From an uncultured Lachnospiraceae bacterium (GTDB lineage Bacteria > Bacillota > Clostridia > Lachnospirales > Lachnospiraceae), in NCBI GenBank assembly GCA_947305245.1, contig CAMZDG010000010.1, positions 31,896 to 95,895 of the forward strand: a stretch of 64,000 nt of DNA, in the 5' to 3' direction. The notes beneath the pieces were generated by a model. It did no database searches, was not told the DNA's origin, and was given only the letters and a program-made list of their open reading frames with translations. Shown piece by piece: positions 50,211 to 58,924 of this stretch (the stretch's first letter is position 1; every line of letters begins with the position of its first letter). The position numbers and the translations under genes are program-made.

Positions 50211-53200
50211 TCAGTTATTATGGGACCGGAGCTTCTCACCTAGTTGGGTTAGAACTTCCTCCTTGGCATATAGTGTCTCGGGATGGATGGCAGTCTTTCG
50301 TTCGATGATCGCGTCGATGCTGCGATAGTACTCGTCCTTCGTGACACTATGTCCGTTCCAATCATAGGTTTCAAAATAGGTCAGTTGGTCAGGATCAGTG
50401 CTTTCTGCATTGGCAATATACTCTGATTTCGTCCAGCCAGATGCCAAGACGGTGAATTCGCCCTCCTTTAATTGAACGATCTCTAGAGGGAATTCCCCAT
50501 TGTTTCCGCCTTCGGTAAGGTAGATCCCTTCTCTCTCCCGGTAGAAAAGTCCATATCTTTGCAAGTCGCGTTCCCGAATCATACCATTATGACAGGCTAC
50601 AATTCTATCCGCATATCCATTGATCTCGCAGTAGACTTCCGGAATCTCGTCATCATCCAGATATACCAACGCGAAAGCATCCGCATCGATGCGTCTTACG
50701 TATTCCAGATAAGCTTCCTTCCAGTAGCCCTGAGCCTCATAGGAATCCCAGAAATGATACGCCTCTTCCACGGAATATTCGCCGCGCAGGGCGACGTCGC
50801 CGGAATCCATGTGATCCCAGTACCAGTCGCGGATATAAAGCTGCCCGTCCTCATGATCGATCAGAAAATGAATGGTGCCCCAGGATCCTCTTGCTACATT
50901 GCCATAACTGTTCAAAACATGCAATGTGCTCAACGTTCCTTCCGAGACGGCATAGTATTTTGGAATACCGGTCACGTGCAGCACCCTTGCGCCGCTGACG
51001 GTGACTTCCTGGAACTGTTTGATCTCCAGGCGCCATCTCCCGTCCTTTAGCTGATACAGGAAATGCTTCGTCTTATATTCCAGATAATCCGCAAGCTGGG
51101 GACTGCGGACAAAAGCCATAAAGTTCTGGCTTTGGGCCAGAGGGTTCTTGACCTTCTGCACGAAGACGCCGCAGGCATCCGCGCAAAGCTGGGTCACGGT
51201 CTGTATGGGAAAACCGCCATTCGGGCCACAGGGATAGGAAAGCTCTCCGTAAAGTCCGATCGTCTCCATCCTCTGCCCAACGAACTCGTCCAAATACCCG
51301 GAAAGATAGACGGTTCCTCTCTCCAGATTATATAGAACAAAGCACGGAAGCTCTTCCAGATGATAATTGTACCAGTTCGGCCGCCCTGCATCCTCTAACC
51401 CGCGGATCACGACGGAAGGCAGGCTAGTCACGGGATAACCCGGAAGATATAATAGAAACCTGTCCCCCTCCTCCATGCCAAAGGGCTTTGCCGTGACTAG
51501 CTGCGTCCTGTCTTGCTGCGTGATCTGATCCGGCGCAGGGTAGCTCAGTTCTTCCACGGTAAAGACATACTGGAGCGTATTCACCATGCGAAGGTTCGTC
51601 ACCTTTCCGGCATACTCGCAGATCCTCGTCTGCGGACCGCCATTCGTGACGTCCACCCCCGTAAAGGTGCCATCCTCCCCCATGTTCAGCGTCAGCGCTT
51701 CGTTCTCCGTCCATCCTTCGAAATAGTGTTGAAACGGCACCTCGGAAAACAGCTTGTCTGCAACCTTTTGCTCTACGGCGCTCGTCTCCCCGGGTTCATA
51801 TCCCACGGAAATGGAATAGAGCCCATGCACGACACTGGTACGGGACTGCAGGCTGACATAATCATGACTTACGAAATAATAGCAAACTTCAAACCCCTCT
51901 TCCGGTGCTTCGCGGTAGGTGCAATCTATGCGAAGCACTCCGTCCATGCCATGAGCAAGCTCATAGGACAGGGGATAGGTCAGGTGAAGGATCGCTCCGT
52001 CTTCCGTGGGTTCCACCTTGACATTGATGCAGATGCTCTCCGAAATCTTCTTCGGATAATAATCCTGATAAACGTATTCTCCGGCTTGCGGATAGAATAG
52101 CGCATCGCTGAATTCTCTCCACTCACCGTCCTTCACCTGCAGGATGGTGACCTTTCCGGGCCAGTTATAGGTGCTGGCCAGCATGGGACTGCTTTGGAGC
52201 GTGATGAGTTCCTCTTTTCCATCTCCGGTAAGATCCGCGGCCACGCAGTCCGTCTTGATCATTTGGACGCTTTGCATCGTATGTTCTTTGATCGCCTTGC
52301 CGCCGATCTTAGTATTCAGTGTCGTCTTACCAAAAATATAGTCATTGATCCAAATGACCTCCTTCTCGCCGTCACCGTCCAGGTCCGCAGATACCGTGGA
52401 CTGATAGAGGATCTTCTCCTCCACGGGCTCACCTCCTTGCTTTGTCTCGTCAGTGCCGTCCGTTCCCTCCACGGCTTTCGTCTGCTCCGTATCGGTTCCA
52501 TCCTTCGCATCCTTGCTCTTCTTTGCCTCCGTCAGACAGATGATGCCAATACAAACTAAAGTGATGACACATACGAGTATGATCCAGAAGTCCGGCTTCT
52601 TATAATTTAGGACATTCTTGATCCGCTTTTCCGCATCGCTCTCTCCAAAAGCCACGGGCGAGAAGCCCACGAAACGCTCCTGCGTGGCAAAGGAAAGCAG
52701 CGTCATGCCATATTCCTTCTTATGCTCGGCGCCGAGCCTTGAAAGCACCGCCTCATCACAGCGCATCTCCTGATCGCGCACAAAACAGAAATAGGAAAGC
52801 CAGACAAGCGGATTGATCCAATAGACTGCAAGCAAAACATAAGCCAGAAGTCTCGCCAGGGGATCCAGTCTTCTTAGGTGCTGCCGCTCATGCTCCAGGA
52901 CAAGAAGTCGCTTTTCCTCTTCCAGATGGAAGGGAATAAAAATCCTGGGTTTTACAATTCCCAAAACGAACGGCGTCGCGATCCCATCGCATTCCCAGAC
53001 ATTGTCCTCCAGATGCACAGCCTCCTTCACAAGCCTTCGAATGCGCAGATAAGAAAGCATTCCAATGCCAAGAACCGCGATCAGACCCGCGAACCAAATT
53101 GCAAAGAATGAGATTACAAACACGTTCCTCGCCGTCCGATCTATCAGGGTCGGCGCCATGCCTTCCGCGCCCTGCGGCAAACCTTGCAGATCCTTCTTGG

Positions 53201-53894
53201 CAAACTGCGAACCCGTCAGATCGCTCTCGCCGGATTGCTGCGCACCGTGCACGTCACTTTCCGCAAATTGCCCTAAACCCGTCCGGTCGCCCTCCGCCAG
53301 TTGTTGCAAGCCGCGTGGATCCTCCTCCGTGGCGGGAGCCAAGGCATCCCCTGCGTTCCGGGTTCCCTGGCCTGCGGGCAGGTCCTGACCGTCCGCCGCT
53401 TTTGAACCTATTCCTTCCGCCAAGGAAGCCCTTCCGCTTCGTTGCCCTTCTCCGTCTTCCGGAGCATCTCCCCGCAGGGCAGCCTGCACGTCCCCCTCGG
53501 GTAGATCCGCTTCTCCTGCGCTGCCATTTTCCGCCTTCTGTCCGTCAACCGATGCCCCCGCATATTGCGAAGCAAAGTCATTCCCCAATACCTGCTGGTT
53601 CGCCGTCAAGTCTTTGGAAGTATCTTGCGCTGTTTTCAGACCTGCATCCTCAGCTACGATCCGAAAGCTCACCGCCTGCGGATCCGCCCACGGAAAGAGC
53701 TGGTAGACGCTCACGGGAGAAACCACCTGGAAGGAAAAGAGCATGCGGATCCCCACGATCGCCCAGAGGCAATAGACGTACCTTTTTGGCATCCTCTGCA
53801 TGAGGAGCCTGACAAGAAGTACGACCAAGATCACAATGAGCAAGGTCAGGTTTCTCTGTATAAAAAATTGTACCAACCGTGAAATTTGTTCCAT
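50211..53894 (-). CDS. Giant BlaR1/M56-family membrane metallopeptidase
   Basis: 1227 residues. Two N-terminal membrane helices (about 15-60) are followed by a low-complexity insertion (100-250). The M56 core comes next: a helix near 262-283 and the zinc motif HERQH (336-340) within LEHERQHLRRLDPLARLLA, then RDQEMRCDEAVLSRLG. Another helix (438-456) leads into a large extracytoplasmic C-terminal region of some 770 residues with FG-GAP/VCBS-like repeats (ADLDGDGEKEVIWIND, ADLTGDGKEELITL). The gene is directly downstream of its BlaI-type partner; BlaR1-type sensors cleave BlaI upon signal. Confidence 0.87.
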   Translation of the reverse strand: MEQISRLVQFFIQRNLTLLIVILVVLLVRLLMQRMPKRYVYCLWAIVGIRMLFSFQVVSPVSVYQLFPWADPQAVSFRIVAEDAGLKTAQDTSKDLTANQQVLGNDFASQYAGASVDGQKAENGSAGEADLPEGDVQAALRGDAPEDGEGQRSGRASLAEGIGSKAADGQDLPAGQGTRNAGDALAPATEEDPRGLQQLAEGDRTGLGQFAESDVHGAQQSGESDLTGSQFAKKDLQGLPQGAEGMAPTLIDRTARNVFVISFFAIWFAGLIAVLGIGMLSYLRIRRLVKEAVHLEDNVWECDGIATPFVLGIVKPRIFIPFHLEEEKRLLVLEHERQHLRRLDPLARLLAYVLLAVYWINPLVWLSYFCFVRDQEMRCDEAVLSRLGAEHKKEYGMTLLSFATQERFVGFSPVAFGESDAEKRIKNVLNYKKPDFWIILVCVITLVCIGIICLTEAKKSKDAKDGTDTEQTKAVEGTDGTDETKQGGEPVEEKILYQSTVSADLDGDGEKEVIWINDYIFGKTTLNTKIGGKAIKEHTMQSVQMIKTDCVAADLTGDGKEELITLQSSPMLASTYNWPGKVTILQVKDGEWREFSDALFYPQAGEYVYQDYYPKKISESICINVKVEPTEDGAILHLTYPLSYELAHGMDGVLRIDCTYREAPEEGFEVCYYFVSHDYVSLQSRTSVVHGLYSISVGYEPGETSAVEQKVADKLFSEVPFQHYFEGWTENEALTLNMGEDGTFTGVDVTNGGPQTRICEYAGKVTNLRMVNTLQYVFTVEELSYPAPDQITQQDRTQLVTAKPFGMEEGDRFLLYLPGYPVTSLPSVVIRGLEDAGRPNWYNYHLEELPCFVLYNLERGTVYLSGYLDEFVGQRMETIGLYGELSYPCGPNGGFPIQTVTQLCADACGVFVQKVKNPLAQSQNFMAFVRSPQLADYLEYKTKHFLYQLKDGRWRLEIKQFQEVTVSGARVLHVTGIPKYYAVSEGTLSTLHVLNSYGNVARGSWGTIHFLIDHEDGQLYIRDWYWDHMDSGDVALRGEYSVEEAYHFWDSYEAQGYWKEAYLEYVRRIDADAFALVYLDDDEIPEVYCEINGYADRIVACHNGMIRERDLQRYGLFYREREGIYLTEGGNNGEFPLEIVQLKEGEFTVLASGWTKSEYIANAESTDPDQLTYFETYDWNGHSVTKDEYYRSIDAIIERKTAIHPETLYAKEEVLTQLGEKLRSHNN
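53160..53312 (-). repeat. Degenerate 11-residue tandem repeats inside the M56 gene
   Basis: About five successive units of the form G-x-x-Q-x-A-E-x-D-x-x (GLQQLAEGDRT, GLGQFAESDVH, GAQQSGESDLT, GSQFAKKDLQ, GLPQGAEGMAP). The matching DNA period is about 33 bp. They lie in the insertion ahead of the M56 core. Confidence 0.7.
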
Positions 53895-53966
53895 CAAATC
53901 TTCGCTTCCCTTCTCCGTTCAGACATGGAGTTCCCTCCATGAAAGCCAACGGTCAGCCGCATTCCC

Positions 53967-54326
53967 TTATTCCCTGTGTTCCTCGATCAGCTTTTTCAGT
54001 GCTTTCGCTTCTTTTTTAGTCAGCTTCTTCCCGCCCAGGAAGGCAGCGACAAAGCTCGGCAGGGAATTCTCGAAGGTACGCTCCACAAAATACTCCGCTT
54101 CCTTTGCCTGCGCCTTCTCCTTCGGGATCAGAACGCTCACCAATGCGTCATCATTCTTGATAAAGCCCTTCTCACAGAGCTTTTTGATCACCGTATAGGT
54201 CGTGGACTTCTTCCAGCCAAGCCCTTCCTGACAAAGTTTCACCAGCTCTCCGGAATTCACCGGCGCATGCTCCCATACAATACACATAAAACGATAATCA
54301 CTGTCACAAAGCTTCGCGTATTCCAT
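53967..54326 (-). CDS. BlaI/MecI-family transcriptional repressor
   Basis: 119 residues, full length. Winged-helix DNA-binding domain (SDYRFMCIVWEH, LGWKKSTTYTVIKKLCEKGF) and a C-terminal dimerisation part with the cleavage-region helix (FENSLPSFVAAFLGGKKL). It is the first gene of a two-gene operon with the M56 peptidase 69 bases downstream. Operators overlap its promoter (54398-54450). The whole protein is homologous to the fragment at 1-235. Confidence 0.9.
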   Translation of the reverse strand: MEYAKLCDSDYRFMCIVWEHAPVNSGELVKLCQEGLGWKKSTTYTVIKKLCEKGFIKNDDALVSVLIPKEKAQAKEAEYFVERTFENSLPSFVAAFLGGKKLTKKEAKALKKLIEEHRE

Positions 54327-54397
54327 CTTTTCCCTACCCCTTTATCCTAAAGTTTCGTTTTCCGTCAGCAATTCATAAACTCATCGGAAAATAATAG

Positions 54398-54450
54398 GAC
54401 TATAATCATAGACCCATTTTTAGTCTATAACTATAGTCCTGCATTGTCAA
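54398..54450 (-). promoter_or_regulatory. BlaI-type promoter with two 16-bp operators
   Basis: On the minus strand TTGACA (54445-54450), a 17-bp spacer and TAGACT (54422-54427). Two dyads follow the pattern GWCTAT-N4-ATAGWC: 54423-54438 (over the -10 and spacer) and 54398-54413. Their centres are 25 bp apart, as for the other BlaI gene. Confidence 0.8.
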
Positions 54451-54512
54451 GTATTTCTTTTTTTACTGAGCAAGTGTCATCCCATGGTCTCTCATGGGAA
54501 GCTTTGCCATAT

Positions 54513-56066
54513 TTACTTCAAAAGTCCCAGCTCATAAAGGTGCCCGAAATAATCCACGCTCAGGAGGTTCTTACTGAGGTCATATTTCTTCGAGACCATT
54601 GAGCTGATGGTCTTTGCGTAATTTTCGGGAAGCTCCGCCTCCTCGTCAAAGGGTTTAAACTTCCCTTTGATGCAGACTCCCAGGTCCGTCTTCCAGTTGC
54701 TTCGGTCCAGGATCGCCAGCGCGGGACTGTCTGAGAACACGTCCCTTCCGGGGAGAAGTCTGGAATCCCACTCCGTCCCGAACAGATTCGAAAGCGTCGG
54801 CAGAATGTCATTACTGCAAACAGGCGAACTCACAACGATGGGATCATATTCCTCGAGACAGCCACACCAAATGATGAGTCTGTTGTGATCTCTCTCCAGC
54901 ACGTTCGTCACCTCATAGCCATAAAGCTCCGAGAGGTACTTTAGCTGCCCGAAGGGCTTCGTTCCGCCGTCCAGCCCGTAGGGATAATGGTCTGCGCTGA
55001 TCACGATCACAGTGTCATTGGCGATCCCCTTTTCCTCCAGCTGCTCCACCAGATAGGTGAGCGCATCCTCGAAGTCCAGATTCGCCGCCTCATATGCACG
55101 GATCGCTTCCGAGCCCTCCATGTCAGCCACTCTTTCCTTATGCCTCTTCGCCATCGCATTACAGTTGAATCCATAATTGCTGTGGCCGCTCACCGACATG
55201 TAATAGACGTTAAAATGCTCCTGGTCGATATAATCCGGGATCGTTCCGACAAACATGTCATAATCGCTCTCCGGCCAAGTTGGCTTAATGAACTTCTCCA
55301 TGCCATTCCCGTATGCCATGTAGCCCTCGGAATAGCCCAGGTTATTATGGGTCTTATCCCTGTCATACATGGTGTAATTCCCGTTGTGATAGGCCTTCCC
55401 GAAATAGCCAAGGCGATTTAGCTGACTCCCCATCGTGAAATAATTATTGTAGGACGACGTCGCCTTGACGGAAGAACCTCCCAGGGCCGGGGACAGTCCG
55501 AAAATGTTCTGGCACTCGCCGCCCGTCGTTCCCGCGCCGGCCGGCTGATAAGAATCCGTAAACTGAATGCCCTTCGTCGCAAGGCGGTAGAGCGTTGGCG
55601 TAAGGTCTTCCCGGATCACTTCCGCGGTGAATGCTTCCGCGGAGATCAGGATCAGGTTCTTCCCCGCAAAGAGCCCCGTCATGCCATTCTTCTTGGAAGG
55701 CTCCAGGGATGCTACATATTCATCAATTTTCTTGAAGGTTCCGCTGTCCGTCTCGGCCAGGGCAGCGAAGTCGATCTCCAGCTTGTTTTCTTCCTCGAGG
55801 ATCGTATTCGCCTTCTGGATCATGTAATCGGACGGGATCGGCGTCGGCGTTGGCTCTGGCGTAGGCTCCAGGGTCGGCTCCGGCGTGGGATCCGGCACCG
55901 TGACCGTCCCGTCCGGCGTCGGCGCGAGACTGGCGATTTCCGTTTGCGCGCTCCCTTCTCCAGCATCCTCGTTCTTTCCCTGCCCGCCGCAGCCGCCTGC
56001 CAGAAGCAGGATCATAAGCATCACCGTTCCCGCGGCAAAAGTCCATCTTCTTTGAATCCTTTTCAT
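54513..56066 (-). CDS. LtaS-like sulfatase-family lipoprotein
   Basis: 517 residues. A lipoprotein signal peptide (LAGGC) and a Pro/Thr/Glu-rich repeat linker (VPDPTPEPTLEPTPEPTPTP) are followed by a sulfatase-fold domain as in lipoteichoic acid synthases: LILISAEAFTAEVI (metal Glu), TTGGECQNIF (nucleophile Thr), HNGNYTMYDRDKTHNNLGY, MSVSGHSNYGF and VVISADHYPYG. Unlike LtaS it has no N-terminal membrane helices but is lipid-anchored. It may transfer phosphoglycerol or similar groups to surface polymers. Confidence 0.85.
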   Translation of the reverse strand: MKRIQRRWTFAAGTVMLMILLLAGGCGGQGKNEDAGEGSAQTEIASLAPTPDGTVTVPDPTPEPTLEPTPEPTPTPIPSDYMIQKANTILEEENKLEIDFAALAETDSGTFKKIDEYVASLEPSKKNGMTGLFAGKNLILISAEAFTAEVIREDLTPTLYRLATKGIQFTDSYQPAGAGTTGGECQNIFGLSPALGGSSVKATSSYNNYFTMGSQLNRLGYFGKAYHNGNYTMYDRDKTHNNLGYSEGYMAYGNGMEKFIKPTWPESDYDMFVGTIPDYIDQEHFNVYYMSVSGHSNYGFNCNAMAKRHKERVADMEGSEAIRAYEAANLDFEDALTYLVEQLEEKGIANDTVIVISADHYPYGLDGGTKPFGQLKYLSELYGYEVTNVLERDHNRLIIWCGCLEEYDPIVVSSPVCSNDILPTLSNLFGTEWDSRLLPGRDVFSDSPALAILDRSNWKTDLGVCIKGKFKPFDEEAELPENYAKTISSMVSKKYDLSKNLLSVDYFGHLYELGLLK

Positions 56067-56196
56067 TATCTTGCCTCAATTTCTTTCTAGGAAGAATCCC
56101 AGCTCATGCAGATTCTGGCGTCTTCCTAAATCTATTGTAATCCATCCGTCCTAAATAGCAATAAAAAAATATACTCCGAAACATCTGACCGGACCC

Positions 56197-56227
56197 TTGA
56201 CATTGACGCAGCGTCAAGTTGTATAAT
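56197..56227 (+). promoter_or_regulatory. MerR-type promoter with 19-bp spacer
   Basis: TTGACA (56197-56202) and TATAAT (56222-56227) are separated by exactly 19 bp, and the spacer contains the dyad TTGACGC-A-GCGTCAA (56203-56217). This is the classic arrangement for MerR-family activators, which twist the over-long spacer. Confidence 0.85.
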
Positions 56228-56291
56228 AAACATAAGCAGTTAGTCACCAAATTTGGGTATGTTGTTTTCACATCAAAACAGTGAGGATATC

Positions 56292-57071
56292 ATGACGGAC
56301 ATTAGCAAAGTGTGCAAGCGCTATGGGATCACGTCCCGCACGCTCAGATTTTATGAAGAAAAGGGGCTTCTTGTGGGGCACAGATCCCCGGATTCCGGAA
56401 GGCGGCAATATTCGGAGGAGGACCTTCGGGCGCTGCAGGGCATTTTGACGCTCCGTGCCATCGGACTGCCCATCAAGGAAATTCAGGAGTGCTTAAAAGA
56501 AGGAAAACCACTCAAAGAAATTTTGCGATTCCGGGAGAAAGAATTGGAAGCCGCCATCCGCGGGAAATATGAAGAGATCCTCCTCTTGCAAAAAGCATTG
56601 ACGGCATTGGAGGAGGGAAAGGACGTGCTGGGTACCGTCTGGAACGCGGACGACTTAGACGCCGCCGCATCCGGGGGCACAAAAAAAGCTCCCGGCAGGG
56701 AAATGGCCGCGGAGCAGCTTACGAGTCTGTTGGATGCGCATGAGCTCGATTATAAAAAGGCCGCGAGGGCATGCGCCAAATATATCCTGCATGGCGATTA
56801 TGAAAGGCTTCACCCGTTCCTCAGTCCGAAGATGCAAGCCTACCTTCCAAGGGAGGTTTTCGCTGCCAGCCGGGAAGACCTTCTCTCAGGCACCGGAGCC
56901 TTTCAGCGCCAGGGAAAGACCTGGACGGATCCATCCCGCGACAACATTCTTTATACCGTATTACACTTTGAGAAAATCGCGATCCAGATCAAATTTGTCT
57001 TCCGCGGAGAATCGATCCATGGTTTATGGTTTGAGTATATAGAAAATAAGAAAGGAAAGGAAAACACGTGA
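56292..57071 (+). CDS. MerR-family transcriptional regulator with DUF3887-like C-terminal domain
   Basis: 259 residues from ATG 56292 (GAGG just ahead). Residues 1-70 are a MerR HTH (CKRYGITSRTLRFYEEKGLL, RRQYSEEDLRALQGI), 75-115 the dimerisation coiled coil, and about 160-255 a domain with DYERLHPFLSPKMQAYLPRE and a C-terminal strand resembling DUF3887. The signal is unknown. It overlaps the next gene by 4 bases and is autoregulated in all likelihood through the 19-bp-spacer promoter upstream. Confidence 0.85.
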   Translation: MTDISKVCKRYGITSRTLRFYEEKGLLVGHRSPDSGRRQYSEEDLRALQGILTLRAIGLPIKEIQECLKEGKPLKEILRFREKELEAAIRGKYEEILLLQKALTALEEGKDVLGTVWNADDLDAAASGGTKKAPGREMAAEQLTSLLDAHELDYKKAARACAKYILHGDYERLHPFLSPKMQAYLPREVFAASREDLLSGTGAFQRQGKTWTDPSRDNILYTVLHFEKIAIQIKFVFRGESIHGLWFEYIENKKGKENT

Positions 57072-57442
57072 AAAAATTATCCCTAAAAGCATTAAAAAGG
57101 ATCCGAAACGGCATTGTTCTTGCTGGCATGCTCCTTGGCTTCCTGATCTGGCTCGCCATGCCGGCGATCTTTCAAAATACCAAACTGTTCCACGTAGGAA
57201 CCGGCACCTATGGTCATAAGGCAGGGGCACTGCTTGGCGTCGCACTGCCCCTTCTTACGTACCTTGCCACCTTCCTTTCAAAGCTCAACAAGCCTGAGTT
57301 CCATGCGGAAGGGGATGAAGAATATCAAAAGGCCGAGTCGGATCGGATCCAAAGGAATGAATTACATATAGAGATCATCACGGCAAGCTTTCTCTCCGCC
57401 ATGACGATCGTTTGCATGCTCGTCACTATGACTTTGAAATAA
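57068..57442 (+). CDS. Small membrane protein partner of the MerR regulator
   Basis: 124 residues from a GTG that overlaps the MerR stop codon. Three hydrophobic segments at about 14-33, 52-71 and 98-120, with a charged, acidic loop (AEGDEEYQKAESDR) between the last two. No family named. Its translation is coupled to the MerR gene, so it may supply or report the signal. Its 3' end overlaps the end of larC on the other strand by 17 bp. Confidence 0.68.
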   Translation: MKKLSLKALKRIRNGIVLAGMLLGFLIWLAMPAIFQNTKLFHVGTGTYGHKAGALLGVALPLLTYLATFLSKLNKPEFHAEGDEEYQKAESDRIQRNELHIEIITASFLSAMTIVCMLVTMTLK

Positions 57443-58862
57443 GCCCCTCACGCGCTTCCCAGAGACTGATCCCTCGCTCTCTGGCGATCCTTGCGAGATC
57501 CTCGAATTCAATCTTCTCGCGCTTTGCCCCATAACCGGAAGAAGTCTTTCGACGGATCTCGCCATAGGGGGTATTTGTCGTCTGGATCTCTCTGCTTAGG
57601 ATATACCGGTCCAGCACGCACTCACGGATCCCGATCGTCGTCGTATGACGGAACATCGCTTCCACGAGCTTTTCCTTATCCTTCGCAACGCAGAGGGTGC
57701 GGATCAGGATGCCGGGGCGATTTTTCTTCATGCCGATGGGGATCGTATAAACGTCACGCGCGCCGGCCTCGAACAGGCGCTCCATCGCAAAGCCCACTTC
57801 CTCGCCGGTCATGTCATCCACGTTACAGCTGAGCTCATAGACCTTCTCATCTCCCGCAGCTGCGTTCGCCTCGGCGTCTGCGGCCTTCTTTTTGAGATCG
57901 GCTGCATCCATGCTTTTCTCTGCAGCCTCTTTCCCAAGTCTGCCAAGCGTCTCCAGCTTTTCCAGGGTCAAGCTCTCACCGAGCATCACCCTGACGCAAT
58001 TCGCCACTTCAAAGTCCTTCTTGCCCATACCATATCCAATGGCATTCGTGCTCATCACGGGCATGTTCCCGAACTCGGTGGCAAAGTGCTTTAAGAGTGC
58101 TGCGCCCGTAGGCGTGCAAAGCTCTCCGCGGATCGTACCGCCATAGATGGGGGCATCCTTTAAGATATAAGCCGTAGCAGGTGCCGGAACGGGAAGGAAG
58201 CCATGCGCGCAATGCACCTGTCCGCTCCCCACGTGAACGGGCGAAACTACGACCTTCTCCGGCGCAAGCCTTTTCATCAAAAGGCTGACAGCCACCACGT
58301 CCGCAATGGCATCCATGGTTCCCACCTCATGAAAATGGATCTCCGTCACGGGAACGCCGTGCGCATGGCTCTCCGCCTCCGCGATCAGCCCGTAGACTGC
58401 CATGACGTCCTCCTGCACGTCCGCAGGAAGCTTTAAGTGATCTCTCACGATATGCTCTATGTCATGCAGGGACGCGTGATGATGCGCATGCTCATGGGAA
58501 TGATGATCCTGTTCGTAATCGAATGCGTGATGATGGCCGTGCTCATGGGAATGATGATCCTGCTCGTAATCGAATGCATGGTGATGGCCATGCTCATGAT
58601 AATCGTCATGATGGTCGTGCGAATGCTCATGATGGTGATGGTGATCTAGGCTCTCCTCTTCCTCGCCGCCTACGGTCACGCGCATATGCGTGCCGGTGAT
58701 CCCGCACTTTACGGAGGTTTCCTTCTGATACTTCACCCCGGGGATCCCCAGCGCATTCAGTTCCTCCACAAACCCTTCCGGATCCGGCATGAGTTCCAAA
58801 AGTGCCGCCGTCAGCATGTCTCCCGCGGCTCCCATTCCACAGTCAATGTATAAAGTCTTCAT
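57426..58862 (-). CDS. larC: Nickel-insertion protein LarC of the nickel-pincer cofactor pathway
   Basis: 478 residues from ATG 58862 (GGAGG ahead). LarC converts pyridinium-3,5-bisthiocarboxylate mononucleotide to the nickel-containing NPN cofactor with CTP. Recognisable are the N-terminal TLYIDCGMGAAGDML and HFHEVGTMDAIADVV; a His-rich stretch (about residues 73-130) is expanded by tandem copies of a 17-residue unit. The gene is third in a minus-strand operon larE-larB-larC. No larA (lactate racemase) lies in the window, so the client enzyme is elsewhere. Confidence 0.92.
   Translation of the reverse strand: MKTLYIDCGMGAAGDMLTAALLELMPDPEGFVEELNALGIPGVKYQKETSVKCGITGTHMRVTVGGEEEESLDHHHHHEHSHDHHDDYHEHGHHHAFDYEQDHHSHEHGHHHAFDYEQDHHSHEHAHHHASLHDIEHIVRDHLKLPADVQEDVMAVYGLIAEAESHAHGVPVTEIHFHEVGTMDAIADVVAVSLLMKRLAPEKVVVSPVHVGSGQVHCAHGFLPVPAPATAYILKDAPIYGGTIRGELCTPTGAALLKHFATEFGNMPVMSTNAIGYGMGKKDFEVANCVRVMLGESLTLEKLETLGRLGKEAAEKSMDAADLKKKAADAEANAAAGDEKVYELSCNVDDMTGEEVGFAMERLFEAGARDVYTIPIGMKKNRPGILIRTLCVAKDKEKLVEAMFRHTTTIGIRECVLDRYILSREIQTTNTPYGEIRRKTSSGYGAKREKIEFEDLARIARERGISLWEAREGLISKS
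58473..58598 (-). repeat. His-rich tandem repeat inside larC
   Basis: Two full 51-bp copies encoding HEHGHHHAFDYEQDHHS and a partial third. Such histidine-rich loops bind nickel or zinc. The copies are almost identical at DNA level, so the array is recent and may vary in number between strains. Confidence 0.85.
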
Positions 58863-58924
58863 AGATGCATCCTCCTTGCATTCCATTCGCCATCTGAACG
58901 CGTCCGTTCAAACCGTTCCCTTTG

